Shown in pieces: positions 51,278 through 60,852 of a stretch of 64,000 bases of DNA. The stretch is taken from NCBI GenBank assembly GCA_927441705.1, contig CAKMKH010000031.1, forward strand, positions 1-64,000, written 5' to 3'. Source of the stretch: an uncultured Acholeplasmataceae bacterium. GTDB lineage: Bacteria; Bacillota_I; Bacilli_A; Acholeplasmatales; Acholeplasmataceae. Under the pieces are notes generated by a model. The model searched no databases and was not told where the DNA came from. It was given only the letters and a program-made list of their open reading frames with translations. Made by a program: the position numbers and the translations under genes. The stretch's first letter is position 1, and each line of letters begins with the position of its first letter.

Positions 51278-51321
51278 AATATTATATAATAGTATTACAG
51301 CCAACAAAGAAGGAGCACATT

Positions 51322-53094
51322 ATGTTATTCGGGAAACACTTTAGAAAATATTATTTAAAATATGCCCTATTTTTTTTGATAGGGGTTTTTGTATTGATTG
51401 TCGTAGATTGGTTTCAATTAGAGATTCCTAAAATTATAGGGGATATCATTGATACTTTATATCAAACACAAGTTGATGAAACGATGATCTTAGAAGGTAT
51501 AAAACGTATTGCTGTATTGGCTGCCATTATTGCTTTTGGTAGATTTTTATGGCGTTATACAATTTTTGGAGCTTCAAGAAGAATAGAATATCAACTTCAA
51601 AATGTCATGTTCAGACATTCCACTAATTTATCTCAAAGCTTTTATGCCAATGAAAAAGTCGGTGGATTAATGACATATTTCATTAATGATTTACAAGCTA
51701 TTCGTATGGCGTTTGGACCAGGGTTATTAATGTTGGTTGATGGTTTATTTTTAGGTGGATTTGCAGTTTATAGAATGGCAAACCTAAATGGACGACTAAC
51801 AATTATTGCAGCTATTCCAATGCTTATGTTGACTGCTTTGATGGTATTTATTAGAAAGAGTATGAGTGCTAAGTTCAAACTACGTCAGAAAGCATTCGAA
51901 AACTTAAGCGATTTTACCCAAGAAAACTTTTCTGGGATTACCGTAGTAAAAGCTTTTGTTAGAGAAATGAAAGAGTATATGCTTTTCAGACAACGAAATG
52001 ATGAATTATATGCAAAACATATGGGATTCGTTAAATACATGGTTTTCGTTAATATATTTATTTCAATCGCTTTAAATGTTGTTATTTTAACGATTATCGT
52101 TTATGGTAGTACTTTAGTTATATATAGGGAACAAACTGGTTTAACAGCTGGTGAACTCACTGAATATATCAGTTACTTCTTCACCTTAATATGGCCAACT
52201 ATGGCACTTTCTAGATTTATTCAAATACAGTCACAAGCTAAAGCTAGTGCTGAAAGAATCGATGTATTTTTAAATCATGAGATTGAAATTAAAGATAGTA
52301 AAGATTTAGATGATGTTAAAGACTTAAAAGGTAGTATTCAAGTTAAGAATCTTACATTCCAATATCCTGATGGCGATTCACCTGTCTTAAAAGATGTTTC
52401 ATTTGAGATTAATCAAGGTGAGATGGTTGGGATTCTAGGACGTACAGGTTCTGGTAAGAGTTCATTAGTAGATCTATTCTTAAGAATTTATAATTTAAAT
52501 GAAAATCAAGTCTTTTTAGATGGTCATGACATTATGAAATTACCAATACATACCGTTAGAGATACTATTGGATATGTTCCTCAAGATAATTTCCTATTTT
52601 CTGAAACTATCTATTCAAACATTGGATTCGCATATAATGATGTTGATACAACTAAAATTGAAGAAGCTGCAAGACTATCAGATGTTTATGATAATATTAT
52701 GGAGTTTAAAGAAAAATTCTCAACAATTTTAGGCGAACGCGGAGTTACTGTATCAGGCGGACAAAAACAAAGAATAAGCATCGCTCGAGCTTTAGCTAAA
52801 AACCCTGAAATATTAATTCTTGATGATTCAGTGTCAGCTGTGGATACAAAAACTGAAGAAGCTATTATTAGTAATCTTCATCGTGTAAGAGAAGGAAGAA
52901 CAACAATCTTTATTGCTCACCGTATATCAACTGTTAAACGTATGGATAAAATTATTCTATTAGATGATGGTAAGGTAGTTGCTGTTGGATCGCATAAGCA
53001 ACTTCTAAAAACATGCGTCTTATATCAAGATATGGTTAGAAGACAACAACTCGAGAATCTAGTTCAGGGAGGTGACATCGATGAAAGACTTTAA
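51322..53094 (+). CDS. ABC exporter half-transporter, subunit 1 (second pair)
   Basis: Walker A LGRTGSGKSSL; VSGGQKQRISIARAL. Confidence 0.92.
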   Translation: MLFGKHFRKYYLKYALFFLIGVFVLIVVDWFQLEIPKIIGDIIDTLYQTQVDETMILEGIKRIAVLAAIIAFGRFLWRYTIFGASRRIEYQLQNVMFRHSTNLSQSFYANEKVGGLMTYFINDLQAIRMAFGPGLLMLVDGLFLGGFAVYRMANLNGRLTIIAAIPMLMLTALMVFIRKSMSAKFKLRQKAFENLSDFTQENFSGITVVKAFVREMKEYMLFRQRNDELYAKHMGFVKYMVFVNIFISIALNVVILTIIVYGSTLVIYREQTGLTAGELTEYISYFFTLIWPTMALSRFIQIQSQAKASAERIDVFLNHEIEIKDSKDLDDVKDLKGSIQVKNLTFQYPDGDSPVLKDVSFEINQGEMVGILGRTGSGKSSLVDLFLRIYNLNENQVFLDGHDIMKLPIHTVRDTIGYVPQDNFLFSETIYSNIGFAYNDVDTTKIEEAARLSDVYDNIMEFKEKFSTILGERGVTVSGGQKQRISIARALAKNPEILILDDSVSAVDTKTEEAIISNLHRVREGRTTIFIAHRISTVKRMDKIILLDDGKVVAVGSHKQLLKTCVLYQDMVRRQQLENLVQGGDIDERL

Positions 53095-54871
53095 AGACAA
53101 CACCCGTGAACGAAGTGATAAAGAAGTTTTAAGAAGATTAATTAGATATATGATTCCATATAAAGTGCAATTCATATGGATTACAATCATGATGTTTATT
53201 GGGATTGGACTGCAGTTATTACCTCCGTTTTTGATTGGTTTTACTGTTGATACAGTAGCAAGTGACATTTTAACTCAAGATGAAAAATTGTATCGCATTA
53301 TCATCATGGGAGCATCATTCATAGTTGCTTTAGTTGTTGGTAATTTAGTCAACTATTACCAATCGATTATGCTTCAAAAAGTTGGACAACAAACTGTTGT
53401 AACACTTAGAAATGATGTATTCACACATATAGAAAATCTATCAATCGGACAAATTAATGAAGTTCCTGTTGGTAAATTAGTCACAAGAGTTTCTAATGAT
53501 ACGAATACCATCAGTGAAATGTATACAAGTGTTGCAGTTAATTTAATTAAGAATATTATTTATATATTTGCAATACTAATTATTCTATTTACGATTAGTT
53601 GGAAAATCACATTATATGTGATGATTATTCTTCCATTTGTAGTTATTGCCTCGATATTATTTAGAAAGTTTTCAAGAGCATCATATAGAAAAGTACGTGC
53701 CAATGTATCTGAAGTTAATGCATTTCTATCAGAAAATTTATCAGGTATGAAAATAACTCAAATATTCAACCAAGAAGAAAAGAAAAAACGTGAGTTTTTC
53801 CGAAAAACAACTAATTTGAAAAAAAGTTATTTAAGAGAAATTTTAGTATTTGGTATTTATAGACCATCTATTTACTTAGCCTCTATGATCGGAACAATAT
53901 TAGTCCTCTACATTGGTTATCAAGAAGTTATGGCAGGAATCATAACAGCTGGTATTTTATTTAGTTATTATACTTATGTTGGTGATTTCTTCCAACCTAT
54001 ACAACAATTAGCAGAAGAATTTAATATTTTGCAAAATGCTTTTGCAAGTGCTGAAAAGATCTTTGATGTGCTTGATACAAAGCCGTTAATCAATGATGAA
54101 GAAGATGCGATTGAACTTGAATCATTTAGTGGTCGTATTGAGTTTAAAGATGTATGGTTTAAGTATATTGAAGATGAGTGGGTATTAAAAGGTATTAGTT
54201 TTAAAGTCAATCCTGGTGATACCGTAGCTTTTGTTGGAGCAACGGGTTCAGGAAAAACAACCATATTGAGTTTAATTGTCCGTAATTATGATATTCAAAA
54301 AGGACAAATCTTAATTGATGGTATCGATATAAGAAGAATTAAACGTTCAAGTTTAAGAAAACATATTGGACAAATGTTACAAGATGTGTTCCTATTTAGT
54401 GGAACAATTATGGATAACATCACTTTAAAAGATGATGAAATCACTAAAGAAGAAGTAGTGGCAGCAAGTGAATATGTTGGCGCGAACACATTTATTGATA
54501 AAATTCCTGATAATTATGATCATGTTGTGTTAGAAAGAGGAAATAACTTTTCTAGTGGACAAAGACAACTTATATCTTTTGCTAGAGCGTTAGTTTATAA
54601 CCCTAGTTTAATGATTTTGGATGAAGCGACAGCAAATATTGATAGTGAAACTGAAGAATTAATTCAAGAATCACTAGAAAAAATGATGAGTATATCTACA
54701 ATGCTTATTGTTGCGCACCGCTTGTCTACTATCCAACATAGTGACAAAATTATTGTTATGCAAAAAGGTGAGATAAAAGAAGAAGGTAGTCATCAAGAAT
54801 TATTAAAACTAAAAGGTTTATATTACAATTTATATCGACTGCAATATGATGAAGAAATACAAAACAATTAA
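53072..54871 (+). CDS. ABC exporter half-transporter, subunit 2 (start GTG 53072 or ATG 53081)
   Basis: Walker A VGATGSGKTTI; FSSGQRQLISFARALV; ILDEATANID. Confidence 0.92.
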   Translation: MTSMKDFKDNTRERSDKEVLRRLIRYMIPYKVQFIWITIMMFIGIGLQLLPPFLIGFTVDTVASDILTQDEKLYRIIIMGASFIVALVVGNLVNYYQSIMLQKVGQQTVVTLRNDVFTHIENLSIGQINEVPVGKLVTRVSNDTNTISEMYTSVAVNLIKNIIYIFAILIILFTISWKITLYVMIILPFVVIASILFRKFSRASYRKVRANVSEVNAFLSENLSGMKITQIFNQEEKKKREFFRKTTNLKKSYLREILVFGIYRPSIYLASMIGTILVLYIGYQEVMAGIITAGILFSYYTYVGDFFQPIQQLAEEFNILQNAFASAEKIFDVLDTKPLINDEEDAIELESFSGRIEFKDVWFKYIEDEWVLKGISFKVNPGDTVAFVGATGSGKTTILSLIVRNYDIQKGQILIDGIDIRRIKRSSLRKHIGQMLQDVFLFSGTIMDNITLKDDEITKEEVVAASEYVGANTFIDKIPDNYDHVVLERGNNFSSGQRQLISFARALVYNPSLMILDEATANIDSETEELIQESLEKMMSISTMLIVAHRLSTIQHSDKIIVMQKGEIKEEGSHQELLKLKGLYYNLYRLQYDEEIQNN

Positions 54872-54975
54872 TTCATTTTCGAGATGTTAAATGCTATCGA
54901 TCAGTTTGCAAATGATCTTAAATTTTACTTGTCTGGCATCGGTAGTCCGAGTGTTTCAGTTCATAGTTTAGTGAT

Positions 54976-55004
54976 TGGTGGAGAAGCTTAGGCTTCTCTT
55001 TTTT
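54976..55004 (+). terminator. Terminator downstream of ABC exporter pair
   Basis: agaagc-ttag-gcttctcttttttt. Confidence 0.8.
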
Positions 55005-55028
55005 TATAAATTCATAAACTTGAATAGA

Positions 55029-55086
55029 TAAAAAAAAGTTCCAAAACGCCTTTGTAAAGACAAAAGGACAAATGGAACTTTTTTTC
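55029..55086. terminator. Large bidirectional terminator
   Basis: aaaaaaagttcca ... tggaacttttttt outer stem with inner cctttgt/acaaaagg. Confidence 0.8.
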
Positions 55087-55109
55087 TTATTAAAAGTTAT
55101 AAAAAAGTG

Positions 55110-55157
55110 TTTACAAAACATAATTTAAGTGTTAAACTATGTTTGAAAGCGCTCACT
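55110..55157 (+). promoter_or_regulatory. Promoter (-35 TTTACA 55110, N17, -10 TAAACT 55133) with XylR-like operator TAATTTAA-gtg-TTAAACTA (55121-55139) and CRE-like TGAAAGCGCTCACT (55144-55157)
   Basis: Nearly identical to 59211-59250; orientation is antisense to xylR, toward xylA. Confidence 0.65.
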
Positions 55158-56362
55158 CAAATACGCTGGTTATTTATGCTTATTTTATAATTCTCAACAT
55201 TTAAGAATTTTTGAATCAGCACATGTGTCAGACCTAAAACATTTTTTTGAGCTTTATATGTAGAAGTCGTAAGAACATCTAAACTCATGATTTGTGAACG
55301 TAATTTGTTTTTTATAGATGAAATGGATTCTGGAATGCTTTCAACAATTTTAGAATTGATAACAATTGTTTTAGGGTTTAGTGCTAATGATATGTTATTA
55401 ACGATTAAGCTTACATATTCAATAAAATCATGATATATTTCTAAAGCATGTATTTCTTTATTTTTGTATCTTTGAATAAATGTTTCAATGGTTATTCTTT
55501 CTTGAGTTTTTTGGTAATAATCATCAAGTAGTGCTGGCTCGGATATGTATTGTTCAAGACATCCGTAATTGCCACAAATACATTTCTTTCCATTTGGAAC
55601 TATAATTGTATGGCCGATTTCACCAGCATAACCATCTTCACCGCTATAGAGTTTGTGATCGATGATGATACCCATACCAACACCAATTCCAATATTTAAA
55701 GATACTAGATTTTCATCATCTGGATGAGCTAAATGTTCACCCAATGCTGATATGTTAGCCTCGTTTTCAACATATGTTTCAATTCCGGTATAATCTTCAA
55801 TAATTGCTTTTAAATCAATATCTTTCCATGATGTAAATGTTGCATATTTAATCTTTTGAGTTTTTGAAACAATACCATAGATACCAACACCAATACCTAT
55901 TAAACCGTATGTAGAATCTAGAGTATTTGCTTTCAACTCATCTATAGTTTCTAGCAAAACCTTTAAATAAGTAGTGAATTCAAAATCATCGACTTTCTTT
56001 CTTAACTCGAAAACGATGTTACCATATAGATTTGTAATGACACCATAAATTGAATCAGTGAGAAGTTCAATACTGATGATTCTTCCAGCATTTTTATTTA
56101 GAGCAAACACTTTAGCGCTACGACCACTTGTTTTAACTATTTTATCAGTTTCAACAACAATATCTTTATCAACCAATTCTTGGATGATCGTGGATATAGT
56201 GGCTTTATTTAGAGTTGTAAACTTTGAGAGTTCAATTCTTGATGTTTCTCTAAGTTCGATAAGCTTTTCAACGACAAGCTTAATATTCTCGATTTTTATA
56301 GATTGGGTATTAGAAGTTTTCATGGAAGACATCCTTTCTTTATTAATTAAATTATATAACAA
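55157..56362 (-). CDS. xylR: ROK-family xylose repressor XylR
   Basis: N-terminal wHTH (LRETSRIELSKFTTLNKATISTIIQELVDKDIV), ROK motifs GYAGEIGHTIIVPNGKKCICGNYGCLEQY; next to xylAB. Confidence 0.88.
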   Translation of the reverse strand: MLYNLINKERMSSMKTSNTQSIKIENIKLVVEKLIELRETSRIELSKFTTLNKATISTIIQELVDKDIVVETDKIVKTSGRSAKVFALNKNAGRIISIELLTDSIYGVITNLYGNIVFELRKKVDDFEFTTYLKVLLETIDELKANTLDSTYGLIGIGVGIYGIVSKTQKIKYATFTSWKDIDLKAIIEDYTGIETYVENEANISALGEHLAHPDDENLVSLNIGIGVGMGIIIDHKLYSGEDGYAGEIGHTIIVPNGKKCICGNYGCLEQYISEPALLDDYYQKTQERITIETFIQRYKNKEIHALEIYHDFIEYVSLIVNNISLALNPKTIVINSKIVESIPESISSIKNKLRSQIMSLDVLTTSTYKAQKNVLGLTHVLIQKFLNVENYKISINNQRI

Positions 56363-56371
56363 ATAAATAAC

Positions 56372-56391
56372 TTTGACAAAAAAATGTCAAA
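56372..56391. promoter_or_regulatory. Dyad TTTGACA-N6-TGTCAAA between xylR and xylA
   Basis: Perfect 7-bp arms; overlaps the inferred xylR -35 on the minus strand (TTGTCA-N17-TATAAT). Confidence 0.55.
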
Positions 56392-56414
56392 TTCAAAAAA
56401 AGGAGATTTAAAAA

Positions 56415-57734
56415 ATGAGCTATTTTGAAAAAATTAACAAGGTAAAATATGAGGGTTCAAAATCTACAAACCCTATGTCATTTAAGTACTATAACCCTGA
56501 TGAAATCATTTTAGGAAAGTCAATGAAAGAACACCTAAAATTTTCGATGGCATATTGGCATACATTCACTTTCATGGGTGTTGATCCTTTTGGCAAAGAA
56601 ACAATGGAAAGACAATGGGATATTGACAATAAAGATCCAATGGAAAGAGCAAAAGTAAGAGTTAAAGTTGCTTTTGAGTTTATGGAAAAATTAGGTCTTG
56701 AATATTTTTGTTTTCATGATGCTGATATTGCTCCACAAGGTGAAACACTAAAAGAATCAAACGATAATTTGGATGTTATTGTAGACTTAATTGAAAAAGA
56801 AATGAAACGAACTGGCATTAAACTATTATGGGGTACTGCAAACTTATTTAGCCATAAACGTTTTATGCATGGTGCATCAACTTCACCAAATGCTGATGTG
56901 TTTGCATACGCAGCTGCTCAAGTTAAAAAAGCAATGGAAATAACTAAACGCTTAGATGGCGCTGGTTATACTTTCTGGGGTGGCAGAGAAGGCTATGAAA
57001 CACTACTTAATACAGATATGAAACTTGAACAAGATAATTTTGCTCGATTATTACATATGGCTGTTGATTATGCTAAGGAAATTGGATTTACTGGTCAATT
57101 TTATATAGAACCTAAACCAAAAGAGCCAACAAAACATCAATATGATTTTGATAGTGCAACAGTTATTGCTTTCTTAAGAAAATACAATTTAGTAGATTAC
57201 TTCAAATTAAACATTGAAACTAACCATGCTACGCTATCAGGTCACACTATGCAACATGAATTAAGAGTTGCATTTGATCAAGGCTTATTAGGTAGTGTTG
57301 ATGCTAACCAAGGTGATTTACTTCTTGGTTGGGATACAGATCAATTTCCAACAAACCTATACGATACAATCTTAAGTATGTATGAAATTATTCGCGGTGG
57401 TGGCTTTACAACAGGTGGATTAAATTTTGATTCTAAACTTAGAAGAGGATCATACAAAGAAGATGATTTATTCTTAGCACATATAGCTGGAATGGATACA
57501 TACGCAGCTGGGCTTAGAATTGCTGCAAAACTATGGGAAGACAAAGTTCTTGAAAAAAATCTTGAACAACGATACCAATCATATAAAGATGGTATTGGTA
57601 ACGATATTGTTCATAGAAAAGTTGGATTTAAAGAACTAGAAACTTATATATTAAATAAAAAAGAAATTGATCAAAATGATTCTGGTAGACAAGAATATTT
57701 GGAAACAATTATCAATCAATATATTTTAGGTTAG
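56415..57734 (+). CDS. xylA: Xylose isomerase
   Basis: [52 protein letters not shown]. Confidence 0.97.
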   Translation: MSYFEKINKVKYEGSKSTNPMSFKYYNPDEIILGKSMKEHLKFSMAYWHTFTFMGVDPFGKETMERQWDIDNKDPMERAKVRVKVAFEFMEKLGLEYFCFHDADIAPQGETLKESNDNLDVIVDLIEKEMKRTGIKLLWGTANLFSHKRFMHGASTSPNADVFAYAAAQVKKAMEITKRLDGAGYTFWGGREGYETLLNTDMKLEQDNFARLLHMAVDYAKEIGFTGQFYIEPKPKEPTKHQYDFDSATVIAFLRKYNLVDYFKLNIETNHATLSGHTMQHELRVAFDQGLLGSVDANQGDLLLGWDTDQFPTNLYDTILSMYEIIRGGGFTTGGLNFDSKLRRGSYKEDDLFLAHIAGMDTYAAGLRIAAKLWEDKVLEKNLEQRYQSYKDGIGNDIVHRKVGFKELETYILNKKEIDQNDSGRQEYLETIINQYILG

Positions 57735-57744
57735 AGGTCATATT

Positions 57745-59208
57745 ATGTATATCGGTATCGATTTAGGAACATCAAGTGTCAAATTAATATTAGTTTCAGC
57801 TGAAGGCAAAGTACTTTCTTCAGTAACGAATAATTATGATCTTTTAATTCCAAAACCAATGTGGACTGAACAAAACCCAAATGATTGGTATGTGCAAACT
57901 GTAAATGGTTTAAAAGAGCTTGTTAAAGGTCATAAAGATGAAATTAAAGCTATTAGTTTCTCTGGTCAGATGCATGGTCTTGTCATATTAGATGAACATG
58001 ATCAAGTATTAAGAAATGCTATTTTATGGAATGATCAAAGAACTGTAGAAGATGTTGATTATCTAAATGAAGATATTGGTATTGAAACGTTACTTGATGC
58101 GACAGGAAATATTGCCTTAACAGGATTAACCGCACCTAAATTACTATGGGTGAAAAGAAATGAACCAGAATTGTTTAAGCGTATTTCAAAAATCATGTTG
58201 CCAAAAGATTATATAGCTTATATGCTAAGTGGAGTCTTTGCAACTGATGTTTCAGATGTGTCTGGGACATTATATTATGATGTTAAAAATAAAAAATATA
58301 GTGAAAAATTATTAAATATCTTGTCAATTAATGAATCTCAATTGCCAAAGGTATTTGAAAGTTATGAAAAAATAGGCACATTAAAAGAAGAGTTTAAAAA
58401 ATCATTAAATATAAAACAAGATATTGACATCATTATTGGAGCTGGAGATCAAGCTGCAGGTGCTGTCGGTATAGGTATTGTTGATGATGGATTGGCAAGT
58501 GTCTCATTAGGGACAAGTGGTGTTGTATTTGTTGCATCAGATGCTTTCAAAGAAGATCGTAAAAGTTATCTTCAATCGTATGCACATGCAAATGGTAAAT
58601 ATCACATGATGGGTGTTATGTTAAATGCAGCAGGATCGTTAAATTGGTGGAGCGAAAAAATCTTCCAGAATTTTAATTATTCAGATTTCTTCGAAAAACT
58701 TGAACTTACTTCAATAGAGGACTCACTCTATTTTCTCCCTTATTTATCTGGAGAGCGTTCTCCGATTAATGATCCTGATGCAACTGGTGTATTCTTTGGT
58801 CTTCGATTAGAACATCGAAAAGCACACATGGATAGAGCAGTAATTGAAGGTGTTACTTATGCACTTAAACAATCATTTGATCTTATTAAAGACTTAGGCG
58901 TTGAAATCAACCAATTAAGAATCACTGGTGGTGGAGCAAAAAGTCAAGTTTGGGCACAAATGATAGCTGATATTTTTAATGTAGAAGTATTAACAATAAA
59001 AATTGAAGAAGGTCCAGCTCTTGGTGCAGCAATTTTAGCTATGGTTGGAAACGGACTTTATAATACAGTTGAAGAAGCATGTTTAGACATCATAGAAATA
59101 AATAAGAAGTATACTCCTAATAAAGCGAATATCTCCCTATACAAAGCGAAATATTCTGATTTTTTAAAGATTTATCCAACGATTAAAAAATTATATAAAG
59201 ACATATAA
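57745..59208 (+). CDS. xylB: Xylulokinase
   Basis: YIGIDLGTSSVKLILV, FSGQMHGLVILD, LPKDYIAYMLSG, GGGAKSQVWAQMIADIF. Confidence 0.95.
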   Translation: MYIGIDLGTSSVKLILVSAEGKVLSSVTNNYDLLIPKPMWTEQNPNDWYVQTVNGLKELVKGHKDEIKAISFSGQMHGLVILDEHDQVLRNAILWNDQRTVEDVDYLNEDIGIETLLDATGNIALTGLTAPKLLWVKRNEPELFKRISKIMLPKDYIAYMLSGVFATDVSDVSGTLYYDVKNKKYSEKLLNILSINESQLPKVFESYEKIGTLKEEFKKSLNIKQDIDIIIGAGDQAAGAVGIGIVDDGLASVSLGTSGVVFVASDAFKEDRKSYLQSYAHANGKYHMMGVMLNAAGSLNWWSEKIFQNFNYSDFFEKLELTSIEDSLYFLPYLSGERSPINDPDATGVFFGLRLEHRKAHMDRAVIEGVTYALKQSFDLIKDLGVEINQLRITGGGAKSQVWAQMIADIFNVEVLTIKIEEGPALGAAILAMVGNGLYNTVEEACLDIIEINKKYTPNKANISLYKAKYSDFLKIYPTIKKLYKDI

Positions 59209-59212
59209 TATG

Positions 59213-59273
59213 TTTACAAATCTTAGTTTAAATGTTAAACTATATATAGTAAAAAAACATGTAAACCCTTACA
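59213..59273 (+). promoter_or_regulatory. xylG promoter (-35 TTTACA 59213, N17, -10 TAAACT 59236) with operator TAGTTTAA-atg-TTAAACTA (59224-59242) and CRE-like TGTAAACCCTTACA (59260-59273)
   Basis: Perfect 8-bp dyad; same architecture as 55110-55157. Confidence 0.75.
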
Positions 59274-59284
59274 TTACATATAAG

Positions 59285-59303
59285 TATTCAGTTTAACTGA
59301 ATA
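59285..59303. promoter_or_regulatory. 19-bp palindrome TATTCAGTTTAACTGAATA in xylG 5' leader
   Basis: 9-bp perfect arms around one nucleotide, just upstream of the RBS. Confidence 0.55.
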
Positions 59304-59318
59304 ATGAGGTGAACAAAA

Positions 59319-60842
59319 TTGCAAAAAAACAAGATATTAGAGATGAGAGCAATCACAAAATCGTTCCCCGGGGTCAAAGCATTAGATGAAGTAGATCTTT
59401 ACGTTGATGAAGGTGAAATTCATTTTATTGTTGGTGAAAATGGTGCTGGTAAATCGACACTTATGAAAGTTTTAAGTGGAATTTATCCTCATGGAAATTA
59501 CTCAGGTGATATCGTATTCGATGGGAAAATTCAACATTTTCATGGAATCAAAGACTCTGTTAGCGCAGGGATTGTAATTATCAATCAAGAACTTGCATTA
59601 TTTCCTGACTTGTCAGTTTATGAAAACATATTTGTCGGGCATGAGAAAACTAAATCAGATTATTTCATGGACTGGGCTCAGACCAAAAAATTAGCAACTG
59701 AATATTTAAAAATGGTTGGTTTAAAAAAAGTAGATATGTATGATCCTGTTGGATCATATGGTGTTGGCGTCCAACAATTAGTTGAAATCGCAAAAGCATT
59801 AAGCCAAAACGTAAAATTACTTATTTTAGATGAACCAACTGCAGCACTTAACGAAAATGATAGTGCTAACTTATTAAAACTTATTGTGGAATTAAAGAAA
59901 AAGGGCATTACATCTATTATGATTTCACACAAGTTAAAAGAAGTAGAAGCCATTGCAGATTCTTTAACTGTCCTAAGAGATGGAAAAGTCATTTGTAGAA
60001 TGGATAAAACAGACATTAATGAACAAGAAATTATTAAGCACATGGTTGGTCGTGAAATTACAGATATTTTTCCTAAAAGACCAAAATTCGAAGGTGAAGA
60101 ACTTGTATTTGAAACTGTACATTACAATGCATTTGATACTAATAAGAACCGATATGTAGTAAGTAATTCAAATATAAAAGTTAAAAAAGGTGAAGTTGTT
60201 GGTATTGCAGGTTTAATGGGAGCAGGACGAACTGAATTAGCCTTAAGCATTTTTGGGAACTCTAGAAACTATAAGAAATCAGGAAGTACTGTTGTATTTG
60301 GAAAAGTAGTGAACCTATCAACACCAACTAGAGCAATAAGAGAAGGCATCGCATATGTATCAGAAGATAGAAAACGTGATGGTTTAATTCTCGGTGAAGA
60401 TATTGGACAAAACATTACAATCTCTGACCTTAAAAAAATATCAAGAGCAGGATTCTTAAATTTTCCAAAACAATCATTACAAGCTGAAAAATATGTTAAA
60501 GACCTAAATATAAAAACGCCATCAATATTTCAAAAAACTAAAAATCTTAGTGGCGGGAATCAACAAAAAGTTCAGGTTGCAAAATGGTTATTTTCAGAAC
60601 CTCGAATATTAATTCTTGATGAACCAACTAGAGGTATAGATGTTGGTGCTAAATATGAAATTTATACAATTATTAATCAATTGGTTGCAAACGGAATGAG
60701 TATCATTATGATATCTTCAGAATTACCTGAAATCATGGGCATGTGTGATCGAGTTTATGTTATAGCTGAAGGTGTTCAAACCGCTGAGTTTAACATTGAA
60801 GACGCAACACCAGAAAAAATCTTAGCGAAGGCAACATTATAG
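59319..60842 (+). CDS. xylG: Xylose/ribose-type ABC transporter ATP-binding protein (TTG start)
   Basis: Two ABC domains: VGENGAGKSTLMKVLSGIYP; LSGGNQQKVQVAKWL; DEPTRGIDVGAKYEIY. Confidence 0.93.
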   Translation: MQKNKILEMRAITKSFPGVKALDEVDLYVDEGEIHFIVGENGAGKSTLMKVLSGIYPHGNYSGDIVFDGKIQHFHGIKDSVSAGIVIINQELALFPDLSVYENIFVGHEKTKSDYFMDWAQTKKLATEYLKMVGLKKVDMYDPVGSYGVGVQQLVEIAKALSQNVKLLILDEPTAALNENDSANLLKLIVELKKKGITSIMISHKLKEVEAIADSLTVLRDGKVICRMDKTDINEQEIIKHMVGREITDIFPKRPKFEGEELVFETVHYNAFDTNKNRYVVSNSNIKVKKGEVVGIAGLMGAGRTELALSIFGNSRNYKKSGSTVVFGKVVNLSTPTRAIREGIAYVSEDRKRDGLILGEDIGQNITISDLKKISRAGFLNFPKQSLQAEKYVKDLNIKTPSIFQKTKNLSGGNQQKVQVAKWLFSEPRILILDEPTRGIDVGAKYEIYTIINQLVANGMSIIMISSELPEIMGMCDRVYVIAEGVQTAEFNIEDATPEKILAKATL

Positions 60843-60852
60843 AGGTGAGTAA

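Noticed and set aside
54918-55121. Minus-strand 67-aa ORF
   Set aside because: Runs through two terminator hairpins and the xyl promoter; Phe/Lys-rich translation with no recognisable domain.
56058-56366. Plus-strand 102-aa ORF antisense to xylR
   Set aside because: Low-complexity Ser/Leu translation typical of antisense frames; no RBS. It lies in the proposed antisense leader but is probably not coding.
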